This document shows, piece after piece, positions 1 to 8,401 of a stretch of 64,000 bases of DNA. Origin of the DNA: Bacillus sp. MM2020_4. Its GTDB lineage: Bacteria > Bacillota > Bacilli > Bacillales > Cytobacillaceae. Location: assembly GCF_011250555.1 (NCBI RefSeq), contig NZ_JAANMZ010000001.1:248001-312000 (forward strand). The letters run 5' to 3'. Each line of letters opens with the position of its first letter. Position 1 is the stretch's first letter. The position numbers and the translations under genes are program-made. The notes below the pieces were generated by a model. The model ran no database searches, was not told the origin of the DNA, and saw only the letters and a list, made by a program, of their open reading frames with translations.

Positions 1-34
1 AGTAAACAGTTCGAAGATGTAACACTGAAATAAC

Positions 35-72
35 GAAAAAAGGATGTCCTAATCTTACCGGACATCCTTTTA
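35..72 (-). terminator. rqcH terminator (possibly bidirectional)
   Basis: An inverted repeat (AAAAGGATGTCC pairing with GGACATCCTTTT) lies just past the rqcH stop codon. On the minus strand the stem is followed by a run of Ts. The + strand also has a short T run, so it could stop transcription from either side. Nothing else is recognisable in bases 1-34. Confidence 0.8.
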
Positions 73-73
73 C

Positions 74-1786
74 TTATTTTTTCATTAATTTCAAGACCAA
101 TTCCTCATTCGGCGTAATATAAACAGTCTGCTGGTTGTCATAAATAACAAACCCTGGTTTAGCGCCGCTGGGTTTTTTTACATACCGAACCTTTGTAAAA
201 TCCACGGGCACGGAGCTGGAATTACGGGCCTTACTGTAATAAGCAGCCAACACCGCTGCCTCTTTGATTGTTTCATCAGAAGGTTCTTTACTGCGAATCA
301 CAACATGTGAGCCGGGAATATCTTTTGTGTGCAGCCAAATTTCATCCCTAGCTGCCAGCTTATTGGTCAAATAATCATTTTGCTTATTATTTTTTCCGAC
401 GATGATATCAGTGCCATCTGATGCAATAAAATGATCCAAGACTGGCTTGACATTGTGCGTTTTTTTGCCGTTTCGTTTCTTCCGTTCGCGAATATACCCG
501 CCCTCAACAAGCTCTTCGCGGATTTCCTGAATATCCTTAGGGGAAGCCGCCTGGACTTGTTGCTGTAAGTTATCGAAGTAAGATACTTCAGCACGGGCTA
601 GTTCGATTTGTTCTAAGACAACTGTAACAGCATTCTTCGCTTTTTGGTATTTTGAAAAATACTTTTGAGCATTTTCTGAAGGTGTCTTACGTGGATCAAG
701 CGGAATGACAACTGTTCCACCAGATTCATCATAATAATCAAGCACTTCGATTTCCTTCATTCCTTTTTTTGCCACATAAAGATTAGCGGTTAACAGTTCT
801 CCGTGACGCTGAAACTGCTCTGCCCGTGCGGCTTCTTTTAACGTCTCCTCAAGTTTACCAATTTTTTTCTCGTTTTTATCCTTTTCATTACTAATGAAAC
901 GTTCGATATCATTTCCTTGCTGTTTGACCCGGTCTCGTTCCGCTTTGCCAAAATAAAAACGATCAAGTAATTCGCTAAGAGTGTGAAAGGTTTTAAATTC
1001 CCCATGTAAATTCTCTAGTGGAAACAGATAAAATGAGTCCCTCCCATTAGCAGTTATAATGGTAGGAGTGATATCTTCAGCCGCTATTTTTTTTATCAAA
1101 CGGACAAATGTCTCTGGCACAGTCGTTTGATTTGCAAGGCCACTTAGAAAAATAACTTCCTTAGCGAAAAGCGGCGAGATTCCGGCAAAATGCTCCACAA
1201 GCTGGCGGTCAATCTTCCCGCCAATAAAATCAATTGCCCGCAATACATCTTCTTCAACTGCCTCAAAGGGATTAATCTTGTTTTGCGCCGGCGGAAAGAT
1301 GTAAGGTTGACCCGGCAAGATCGCCCTGTGACTATTCACGGCAAAAGAAACATGCTTAATACTATCAAGAATGATATTTTTCGTTTTATCAATTAATACG
1401 ATATTGCTATGGCGGCCCATTATTTCAACTATTAATTGTTTATTGCTGATATCTCCTATTTCATTCCGGCCCTTTATTTCAAAAATAATCATCCGGTCGT
1501 TTTCAACTTGATATAAATCCTCTAAGATGTGGCCTTCAATGTGCTTCCGAAGCAGCATGCAAAACATTGGCGGTTCACTAGGATTATCGTAGGCTTCGTT
1601 CGTGAGCTGCACCCGTGCATAACTAGGGTGTGCAGATAACAGCAGCTTTTGGTTCACTCCGTTTGCCCGGATCGTCAGAATTACTTCGTTTTTATAGGGC
1701 TGATGAACTTTGGTGATTCGGCCGCCCTTCAAGGAACCGACAAGTTCATCGGCCATTGCTTTTGTAAATAAACCATCAAATGACAT
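74..1786 (-). CDS. rqcH: RqcH, ribosome quality control protein (NEMF/Tae2 family; YloA)
   Basis: RqcH binds obstructed 50S subunits carrying peptidyl-tRNA and recruits tRNA-Ala to add C-terminal alanine tails that mark stalled peptides for degradation. The 570-residue protein opens with [11 protein letters not shown] and has the NFACT-N domain with the functional pair Asp97-Arg98 (B. subtilis numbering is the same), a charged coiled coil in roughly residues 280-430, and the C-terminal NFACT-R domain ([15 protein letters not shown], near 480-495). I chose the ATG at 1786 over the one at 1795 because AAAGG abuts the latter but is well spaced for the former, and B. subtilis YloA starts with MSFDG. 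It is divergent from the Ca2+ ATPase gene. It was formerly annotated as fibronectin-binding protein FbpA. Confidence 0.96.
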   Translation of the reverse strand: MSFDGLFTKAMADELVGSLKGGRITKVHQPYKNEVILTIRANGVNQKLLLSAHPSYARVQLTNEAYDNPSEPPMFCMLLRKHIEGHILEDLYQVENDRMIIFEIKGRNEIGDISNKQLIVEIMGRHSNIVLIDKTKNIILDSIKHVSFAVNSHRAILPGQPYIFPPAQNKINPFEAVEEDVLRAIDFIGGKIDRQLVEHFAGISPLFAKEVIFLSGLANQTTVPETFVRLIKKIAAEDITPTIITANGRDSFYLFPLENLHGEFKTFHTLSELLDRFYFGKAERDRVKQQGNDIERFISNEKDKNEKKIGKLEETLKEAARAEQFQRHGELLTANLYVAKKGMKEIEVLDYYDESGGTVVIPLDPRKTPSENAQKYFSKYQKAKNAVTVVLEQIELARAEVSYFDNLQQQVQAASPKDIQEIREELVEGGYIRERKKRNGKKTHNVKPVLDHFIASDGTDIIVGKNNKQNDYLTNKLAARDEIWLHTKDIPGSHVVIRSKEPSDETIKEAAVLAAYYSKARNSSSVPVDFTKVRYVKKPSGAKPGFVIYDNQQTVYITPNEELVLKLMKK

Positions 1787-1854
1787 TGAAAACATCCTTT
1801 ACTATCAAACTGATATAGCGTTCTACGCCCATTTTCCATACAACATATAAACTC

Positions 1855-1884
1855 ATTATATCCTACTATGTAAAAATCTGTCCT
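1855..1884 (-). promoter_or_regulatory. candidate SigA promoter for rqcH
   Basis: On the minus strand a perfect TATAAT (1860 down to 1855) is preceded, with an 18-base spacer, by AGGACA, a partial match to TTGACA. Placement about 70 bases ahead of the rqcH start is reasonable. The gap 1796-1985 must also hold the yloB promoter, which I could not define. Confidence 0.5.
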
Positions 1885-1985
1885 AATTTACCCTTCAAAG
1901 ACATTTTCAGATAGCATTTTTTTGGACGACCCTGAATAAGCTTTCCATAGGGCAAGTCTATTAAAGGGGGAAGTGAGATGGTCGG

Positions 1986-4664
1986 ATGAAATTCCATGAA
2001 ATGAAGATAGATCAAGTAGAAAAGGCCTTAGAAACCGACTTTTCTTCTGGATTATCACAAGAAGAAGTTAAGATGCGAATCAAACAGCATGGACTAAATG
2101 AATTAAAAGAGGGAGAAAAGCAATCGGCTTTACTCTTATTTTTTAGTCAATTTAAGGATTTCATGGTCTTGGTGCTCCTAGCCGCAACCCTAATTTCCGG
2201 GCTGCTCGGCGAATATATTGATGCCATTGCGATTATCGCGATTGTCATTATTAACGGATGTCTTGGTTTTTATCAGGAACGGAGAGCAGAGAAATCCTTG
2301 CAGGCGTTGAAAGAATTATCAGCACCACAGGTTTCGGTACTAAGGGATGGTAAATGGCTAAAAATCCCTTCGAAGGATATTGTAATGGGGGATATTTTAA
2401 AATTTGCCAGCGGTGATCGCATTGGTGCAGATGTACGGATTATTGAATCAAAAAGTTTAGAAATCGAAGAATCTGCCTTAACAGGCGAATCTGTCCCTGT
2501 TGCTAAACATATTGAAAGTTTAACCAATCCGAATCCCGGAATTGGAGATATGGAAAATACCGCCTTCATGGGCACGATGATTACAAGGGGAAGCGGGCTA
2601 GGCGTTGTTATTGCTACAGGGATGAAAACGGCAATGGGACAAATTGCCGATTTACTCCAAAATGCCGAATCCCAAGAAACACCGCTGCAGCGAAGATTAG
2701 AGCAGTTGGGGAAAATCCTCATTACTGTTGCCTTATTGTTGACAGTTTTAGTTGTCATTGTGGGGGTATTGCGAGGGCATGAATTATATGAGATGTTCTT
2801 AGCTGGTGTTTCACTAGCTGTTGCCGCTATACCTGAAGGACTCCCGGCAATTGTGACCGTAGCCTTATCTCTCGGTGTTCAGAAGATGATTAGGCAAAAT
2901 GCGATTGTCAGAAAGCTTCCGGCAGTGGAAACACTTGGCTGTGCATCGGTTATTTGTTCCGATAAGACAGGGACCATGACGCAAAACAAAATGACCGTAA
3001 CACATCTTTGGAGTGGCGGTCATACATGGACAGTTGATGGGGTTGGCTACCAGCCGAAGGGGAGTTTTTACCGGAATGAACGTCCGGTCGTTCCTAAAGA
3101 AGAAAAGTCATTGCAGCAAATGCTAATTTTTGGGATGTTATGCAATCATTCAGACTTGGTAGTAAAGGATGAGGATTTCATCCTTGATGGCGATCCCACG
3201 GAAGGTGCACTTTTAGTCAGTGCGATGAAGGCAGGTTTTAATCGCCCAAAATTATTAGATGAGTTTACGATCATCAATGAATTTCCTTTTGATTCTTCCA
3301 GAAAAATGATGAGTATTCACGTAAAAGACAAACAAGGGCGGCATTTCATCGTTACAAAGGGTGCACCTGACGTCATTTTAGGTATTTGTGAATCGATTCT
3401 TTGGGATGAGCGGACGCAATATTTAAATAAAGAAGCACATGAAAATGTTCAAGAAGCGATAAATGGTCTCGCTTCACAGGCGCTGAGGACGATTGCGATA
3501 GCCTTCAAGCCAGTACCGGCTAACACAGTCATCCTCAGTGAGCAGGAGGCAGAGAACAAATTAACCTTTATTGGTGTCCAGGGCATGATTGATCCGCCTA
3601 GACCTGAAGTAAGAACGGCGGTAAAAGAATGTAAGGAAGCTGGAATTAAAACGGTTATGATTACGGGGGACCACATCATTACCGCGAAAGCAATTGCTTC
3701 CCAGCTCGGAATTTTAACGAAGAAAAGTAAGGTGTTGGATGGTAAGGCATTATCTGTCATGTCGGTGGAAGAACTTGAAGAGGTTGTTGATGATGTTTCC
3801 GTCTTTGCAAGGGTTTCACCTGAACATAAGTTAAAAATAGTCAGGGCCTTGCAAAATAGGGGTCATATCGTAGCGATGACAGGGGATGGGGTAAATGACG
3901 CCCCAGCTATCAAAGCGGCAGATATTGGTGTAGCGATGGGGATAACTGGAACAGATGTTGCCAAAGAAGCCTCGGCCCTAGTGTTATTAGATGATAATTT
4001 TGCAACAATAAAGGCGGCAATTAAAGAGGGCAGGAACATCTATGAAAATATCCGTAAATTCGTTCGCTATTTGCTGGCGTCCAACGTGGGTGAAATATTG
4101 GTGATGTTATTCGCGATGCTGCTAGCACTGCCACTTCCGCTAGTTCCAATCCAAATTCTGTGGGTCAATTTGGTGACGGACGGGCTCCCAGCGATGGCAC
4201 TTGGACTTGATCGTCCTGAAGAAAATGTGATGAAACGAGGGCCGCGCAGCCCGAGTGAAGGCGTCTTTTCACGCGGATTAGGCTGGAAGGTAGTATCGCG
4301 CGGATTCCTAATCGGTATTGTAACATTATTATCCTTTATCATCGTGTACCAAAATGACCAATCGCAATTGCCTTATGCGCAAACGGTTGCCTTTGCGACA
4401 CTTGTCATGGCACAGCTTATTCATGTGTTTGATTGCCGTAGTGAAAAATCGGTGTTATCGCGTAACCCTTTTGGGAATAAATATCTTGTTTGGGCGGTAC
4501 TTTCGTCCCTCGCATTAATGTTAGCGGTAATCTATTATCCACCATTACAGCCTGTTTTCCATACACTTCCAATTACAATAAAAGATTGGCTATTAATTAT
4601 TGGACTATCCTCTATTCCAACTTTTTTACTAGCCGGAACATTTTTGTTAAGAAAAACAAAATAA
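1986..4664 (+). CDS. yloB: P-type Ca2+-transporting ATPase (YloB)
   Basis: This is a P2A-type calcium pump of the cytoplasmic membrane that couples ATP hydrolysis to Ca2+ export. The 892 residues match B. subtilis YloB (about 890) along the whole length. Visible are the actuator-domain TGES motif (LTGES), the PEGLP motif in the fourth membrane segment, the phosphorylated aspartate in CSDKTGTMTQ, the nucleotide-site KGAPD, and the hinge motif MTGDGVNDAPA. Six C-terminal membrane segments end the protein. In B. subtilis YloB belongs to the sporulation sigma-E regulon and affects spore germination; I see no clear sigma-E promoter here. An ATG at 1978 is out of frame. The start follows the purine-rich GGGGGAAGTGAG. 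Confidence 0.96.
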   Translation: MKFHEMKIDQVEKALETDFSSGLSQEEVKMRIKQHGLNELKEGEKQSALLLFFSQFKDFMVLVLLAATLISGLLGEYIDAIAIIAIVIINGCLGFYQERRAEKSLQALKELSAPQVSVLRDGKWLKIPSKDIVMGDILKFASGDRIGADVRIIESKSLEIEESALTGESVPVAKHIESLTNPNPGIGDMENTAFMGTMITRGSGLGVVIATGMKTAMGQIADLLQNAESQETPLQRRLEQLGKILITVALLLTVLVVIVGVLRGHELYEMFLAGVSLAVAAIPEGLPAIVTVALSLGVQKMIRQNAIVRKLPAVETLGCASVICSDKTGTMTQNKMTVTHLWSGGHTWTVDGVGYQPKGSFYRNERPVVPKEEKSLQQMLIFGMLCNHSDLVVKDEDFILDGDPTEGALLVSAMKAGFNRPKLLDEFTIINEFPFDSSRKMMSIHVKDKQGRHFIVTKGAPDVILGICESILWDERTQYLNKEAHENVQEAINGLASQALRTIAIAFKPVPANTVILSEQEAENKLTFIGVQGMIDPPRPEVRTAVKECKEAGIKTVMITGDHIITAKAIASQLGILTKKSKVLDGKALSVMSVEELEEVVDDVSVFARVSPEHKLKIVRALQNRGHIVAMTGDGVNDAPAIKAADIGVAMGITGTDVAKEASALVLLDDNFATIKAAIKEGRNIYENIRKFVRYLLASNVGEILVMLFAMLLALPLPLVPIQILWVNLVTDGLPAMALGLDRPEENVMKRGPRSPSEGVFSRGLGWKVVSRGFLIGIVTLLSFIIVYQNDQSQLPYAQTVAFATLVMAQLIHVFDCRSEKSVLSRNPFGNKYLVWAVLSSLALMLAVIYYPPLQPVFHTLPITIKDWLLIIGLSSIPTFLLAGTFLLRKTK

Positions 4665-4679
4665 AGTGTGTTATAATCC

Positions 4680-4714
4680 AAAAGGTAATAGAAACCATTC
4701 TATTACCTTTTTTG
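4680..4714 (+). terminator. yloB terminator
   Basis: A 12-base-pair stem (AAAAGGTAATAG with CTATTACCTTTT, 8-base loop) runs into TTTTTT shortly after the yloB stop codon. Confidence 0.85.
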
Positions 4715-4740
4715 AGTAGGAATTAGTAAGTTTAGAATTT

Positions 4741-4896
4741 GAGAATTGTCCAGCTCCAGGCGCCATCGGCTAGTGTACTTCGCTCTTCTCCCTACGATAA
4801 GTCAACATCGGATCGCTACGCTCTCCGTGTTTCCTTTATCTCAGTCGAAGCGCTCCAGTCCATACGCCGATAGGCAGGCGCCTTGCGCTTTTCTTT
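4741..4896 (-). repeat. dispersed intergenic repeat, long form (copy A)
   Basis: This fills the 269-base gap between yloB and yloC. Read on the minus strand it begins AAGAAAAGCGCAAGGCGCC and ends GGCGCCTGGAGCTGGACA, the same edges as the copies at 13639, 20100, 28279 and 35970. The ends pair (GGCGCC...ATCGGC with GCCGAT...GGCGCC) around an interior of about 110 bases that holds further GC-rich stems. No reading frame of note lies in it. It is the longest of six copies seen here. Its function is unknown to me; a structured RNA or a small non-autonomous element are both possible. Confidence 0.75.
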
Positions 4897-4933
4897 AAGG
4901 CCGATCATCTTTCAAAGATTGGATGTGCACGTG

Positions 4934-5809
4934 ATGGTTATAAGTATGACAGGCTTTGGCAGAGGTAAGGCTGTTTCAGGATCCTTCAGTGTGAATGTAG
5001 AAGTAAAAACAGTCAATCACCGCTTTTCTGAAATGAATATTCGCATGCCAAGACAATTGTTAAAAATAGAAGATAAAATAAAAAAGAAATTAAACGAGCA
5101 TATTCGCCGTGGGCGGGTAGAGGTATATGTTAGTGTTGAAGGTGAAGGTGTCGTTACTCGTAAAGTTCACGTTGATTGGAAGCTGATCGAAGAATATTAT
5201 CAGTTTATCGAGCAGGCAAGAAGCAAATATGGGATAGAAGGAACTATTACCTTACAGGATTTGCTAAATCGGACAGACCTTTTACATATTGAGGAAAGTG
5301 AAGCTGGAAATGAAGAAATTGAAGTTTTAGTTCTTTCCGCAGTCGAAGAAGCAGTGATCTTACTAAAACAAATGCGGTCGGCTGAAGGGGAAGAAATTAA
5401 AAAAGATTTACTCGCTATTACTTCCCAATTGGAAGCGGATGTATTTGAGCTTCAAAAATATGCTCCGCTCGTCGTGCAATCATTTAAGGAACGCCTAACA
5501 AAAAGGATGCATGAATTTATCAATGGACAATTGGATGAAACGCGCATTTTAACAGAAGTAGCCATTTTCGCTGATAAAGCTGACATTAATGAAGAAATTA
5601 CCCGGCTGAAAAGCCATATTCAACAATTTCTCCAAACCTTAGATGACCAGGAGCCTATTGGCAGAAAACTCGATTTTATCGTGCAAGAAATGAATAGAGA
5701 AGCGAATACAATTGGTTCCAAAGCAAATGACTCTAATATAGCCAAAAAGGTTGTCGAGATTAAAAGTTTACTTGAAAAGCTAAAGGAACAGGTTCAGAAT
5801 ATCGAATAG
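4934..5809 (+). CDS. yloC: YicC/YloC family endoribonuclease
   Basis: The 291-residue protein belongs to the YicC/YloC family (DUF1732 at the C terminus). Family members from E. coli and B. subtilis have been reported to act as Mn2+-dependent endoribonucleases. The N terminus MVISMTGFGRG and the central TVNHRF motif are family hallmarks, and the C-terminal block GRKLDFIVQEMNREANTIGSK is strongly conserved. An upstream in-frame TTG at 4883 would place the first 17 codons inside the repeat element; I prefer ATG 4934 because all homologues begin at MxxSMTGFG. The ribosome-binding site is weak. It leads the yloC-remA-gmk-rpoZ cluster, the order found in B. subtilis. Confidence 0.93.
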   Translation: MVISMTGFGRGKAVSGSFSVNVEVKTVNHRFSEMNIRMPRQLLKIEDKIKKKLNEHIRRGRVEVYVSVEGEGVVTRKVHVDWKLIEEYYQFIEQARSKYGIEGTITLQDLLNRTDLLHIEESEAGNEEIEVLVLSAVEEAVILLKQMRSAEGEEIKKDLLAITSQLEADVFELQKYAPLVVQSFKERLTKRMHEFINGQLDETRILTEVAIFADKADINEEITRLKSHIQQFLQTLDDQEPIGRKLDFIVQEMNREANTIGSKANDSNIAKKVVEIKSLLEKLKEQVQNIE

Positions 5810-5870
5810 GGCTTGTTTAGAAACTGTATAACACGGTCAAAATATATTACTGATGATTGGATGAATGACC

Positions 5871-6134
5871 ATGTCGATAAAATTAATTAATATTGGATTT
5901 GGAAATATCGTTTCTGCCAATCGTATTATTTCCATTGTCAGCCCGGAATCTGCTCCAATAAAAAGAATTATCCAAGATGCCCGTGATCGGGGATCGTTAA
6001 TAGATGCTACATATGGAAGACGGACACGAGCAGTAATTGTCATGGATAGTGATCATGTTATTCTATCAGCTGTACAGCCTGAAACGGTGGCACATCGCCT
6101 TACAGATCGTGAGGAAACTATTTATGAAGGGTAG
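5871..6134 (+). CDS. remA: RemA, extracellular matrix regulatory protein (YlzA)
   Basis: RemA is a small DNA-binding activator that in B. subtilis turns on biofilm matrix operons (eps, tapA) and osmoprotection genes. It forms ring oligomers. The 87-residue product keeps the near-invariant core [13 protein letters not shown] and [13 protein letters not shown], including the arginines used for DNA binding in the family. ATGs at 5865 and 5871 are both in frame; 5871 gives [11 protein letters not shown], matching the B. subtilis start MTIKFINIGFG, and has better spacing from a weak GGATG. Finding remA in a genome that lacks the flagellar locus here fits a sessile lifestyle, but that is inference. 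Confidence 0.95.
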   Translation: MSIKLINIGFGNIVSANRIISIVSPESAPIKRIIQDARDRGSLIDATYGRRTRAVIVMDSDHVILSAVQPETVAHRLTDREETIYEG

Positions 6135-6143
6135 GATAATTGA

Positions 6144-6758
<615 letters not shown>

Positions 6759-6759
6759 T

Positions 6760-6975
6760 ATGTTATATCCATCTATCGACTCATTGCTAGAAAAAATTGA
6801 TTCTAAATACTCTCTTGTCTCTGTTGCAGCCAAGCGTGCACGGGTAATGTCTCAAATAAAAGATGAAAGATTGCCAAAATATGTTTCCTATAAATACGTT
6901 GGCAAGGCGTTGGAGGAAATTTATAGCGGTGAGCTTACCTATCGAATTTCTAAAGCAGATCTAAATGCTGACTAA
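6760..6975 (+). CDS. rpoZ: RNA polymerase omega subunit
   Basis: A 71-residue omega subunit that stabilises the beta-prime subunit of RNA polymerase. [20 protein letters not shown] and the C-terminal motif [10 protein letters not shown] match the family. The start ATG 6760 follows GGAGG within the end of gmk; the stop of gmk is at 6758. It ends the yloC-remA-gmk-rpoZ run, and a terminator follows. Confidence 0.96.
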   Translation: MLYPSIDSLLEKIDSKYSLVSVAAKRARVMSQIKDERLPKYVSYKYVGKALEEIYSGELTYRISKADLNAD

Positions 6976-7011
6976 ACAGAATTGATTTGCATTAAATGTG
7001 CAAAATGAAAG

Positions 7012-7057
7012 AAGGACTGACAAAAAGGAAAACTCCGACATGTCAGCCTTTTTTATT
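7012..7057 (+). terminator. rpoZ terminator
   Basis: AAGG-a-CTGACA pairs with TGTCAG-CCTT (one bulged A), then TTTTTTATTT. It ends the yloC-rpoZ transcription unit before coaBC. Confidence 0.8.
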
Positions 7058-7105
7058 TGCATTTTCCCAAATCGCTGAATATTGTCGATTTTAGGAAGGA
7101 AATAG

Positions 7106-7174
7106 ATGAAATATGGATTACTTTCTAGCATAATAAGAAGAAAGATTATGTGGACGAGAAGTGAGGGATTTTAG
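7106..7174 (+). CDS. candidate 22-codon upstream ORF ahead of coaBC
   Basis: A short reading frame (MKYGLLSSIIRRKIMWTRSEGF, given in two parts: MKYGLLSSIIRR then KIMWTRSEGF) has a good ribosome-binding site, AGGAAGG six bases before its ATG, and ends with TAG three bases before the coaBC ATG. The tight spacing suggests possible translational coupling. I do not recognise the peptide. It may be spurious: the gap is short, no homologue is known to me, and coaBC has its own GTGAGGG ribosome-binding site inside this frame. Confidence 0.3.
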   Translation: MKYGLLSSIIRRKIMWTRSEGF

Positions 7175-7177
7175 GCA

Positions 7178-8401
7178 ATGAAAATAGATAAAAAGATCTT
7201 ATTATGTGTCACAGGTGGAATCGCCGTCTATAAAGCAGCTGCTTTAACAAGTAAACTTGTTCAAGCAGGAGCGCAAGTTAAGGTGATATTAAGTGAATCC
7301 GCAGAAAAATTTGTAACCCCGTTAACCTTTCAGGCATTATCCCGCCATGAAGTATTTACTAATACCTTTGATGAAAAAAATCCGCAAGTGATTGCCCATA
7401 TTGATTTGGCAGATTGGGCAGATTTAATTCTTGTTGCCCCGGCAACGGCCAATACGATTGCTAAGCTCGCAGGCGGAATTGCCGACAATATGATTACGAC
7501 AACACTCCTTGCTGCAACTGCACCTGTTTGGATTGCCCCTGCAATGAATGTACATATGTATGATCATCCTGCTGTGAAAAAAAACCTTGCTATTTTGGCT
7601 GAGTATGGGTACCAATTCATTGAACCGAGCGAAGGGTATCTAGCCTGCGGCTATGTTGGCAAAGGGCGCTTGGAAGAGCCGGAAAGAGTCGTAGAGTTGA
7701 TTCAAGCGTCGTTTGTGAAGAATGAGCCCAAAAGCTTAACAGGGAAAACGGTGGTCGTTACCGCAGGACCAACCCGGGAGAAAATAGATCCAGTCAGATT
7801 TATATCCAATCATTCTACTGGAAAAATGGGATATGCCCTTGCGGAAGAAGCTAAAAAACAAGGCGCCCATGTTGTCTTAGTTTCCGGTCCTGTTCAAATA
7901 GCCGCCCCGGCAGGTGTGGAACTTATAAGGGTCGAAAGTGCGGAGGAAATGTTTCATGCAGTCATGGGATATTATGAAAAAGCTGATGTAGTGATAAAAA
8001 CAGCTGCAGTCGCTGACTACCGCCCAAAGATCAGCTATGACCAGAAGGTGAAAAAGCAAGCGGGTGACGCAATAATTGAACTAGAAAGAACAAAGGATAT
8101 TTTATTCGAACTCGGACAACGAAAAAAGAAACAGTTACTAGTGGGGTTTGCTGCTGAGACAGAAAATCTGGAAGAATACGCTAGGGAAAAATTAACAAAG
8201 AAAAATGCTGATATCATTGTTGCCAATAATGTCAAAACAGCGGGTGCTGGTTTTGGAACTGATACAAATATTGTCACTCTTTTTGAGCGTTCTGGAGCGG
8301 TGAAAGAGCTGCCAATCTTGTCTAAAATTGAGGTTGCAAAAAGAATTATCGAAGAAATTACTTCACTTATGAAGGATATGGGCGGAAATGGAAATAGCTA
8401 G
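7178..8401 (+). CDS. coaBC: bifunctional phosphopantothenoylcysteine decarboxylase / phosphopantothenate-cysteine ligase
   Basis: Carries out two steps of coenzyme A synthesis: CTP-dependent joining of phosphopantothenate with cysteine, and FMN-dependent decarboxylation to phosphopantetheine. The 407 residues match B. subtilis CoaBC (406). The N-terminal flavoprotein half shows VTGGIAVYK, VAPATANTIAKLAGGIADN, PAMN and the catalytic-cysteine segment GYLACGYVGKGRL (around residues 155-167). The C-terminal ligase half begins near residue 190 with VVTAGPTREKIDPVRFISN and STGKMGYALA. Its last 14 bases overlap priA, so the two are coupled. Confidence 0.97.
   Translation: MKIDKKILLCVTGGIAVYKAAALTSKLVQAGAQVKVILSESAEKFVTPLTFQALSRHEVFTNTFDEKNPQVIAHIDLADWADLILVAPATANTIAKLAGGIADNMITTTLLAATAPVWIAPAMNVHMYDHPAVKKNLAILAEYGYQFIEPSEGYLACGYVGKGRLEEPERVVELIQASFVKNEPKSLTGKTVVVTAGPTREKIDPVRFISNHSTGKMGYALAEEAKKQGAHVVLVSGPVQIAAPAGVELIRVESAEEMFHAVMGYYEKADVVIKTAAVADYRPKISYDQKVKKQAGDAIIELERTKDILFELGQRKKKQLLVGFAAETENLEEYAREKLTKKNADIIVANNVKTAGAGFGTDTNIVTLFERSGAVKELPILSKIEVAKRIIEEITSLMKDMGGNGNS

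Noticed and set aside
2273-2758. Long open frames on the minus strand opposite real genes (for example opposite yloB, ffh, sdaAA, sucD)
   Set aside because: They mirror the codon pattern of well-identified genes on the + strand, lack ribosome-binding sites and resemble no family.
4883-4933. In-frame upstream TTG start for yloC inside the repeat element
   Set aside because: Family members start at MxxSMTGFG, and the added residues come from repeat DNA with no ribosome-binding site.
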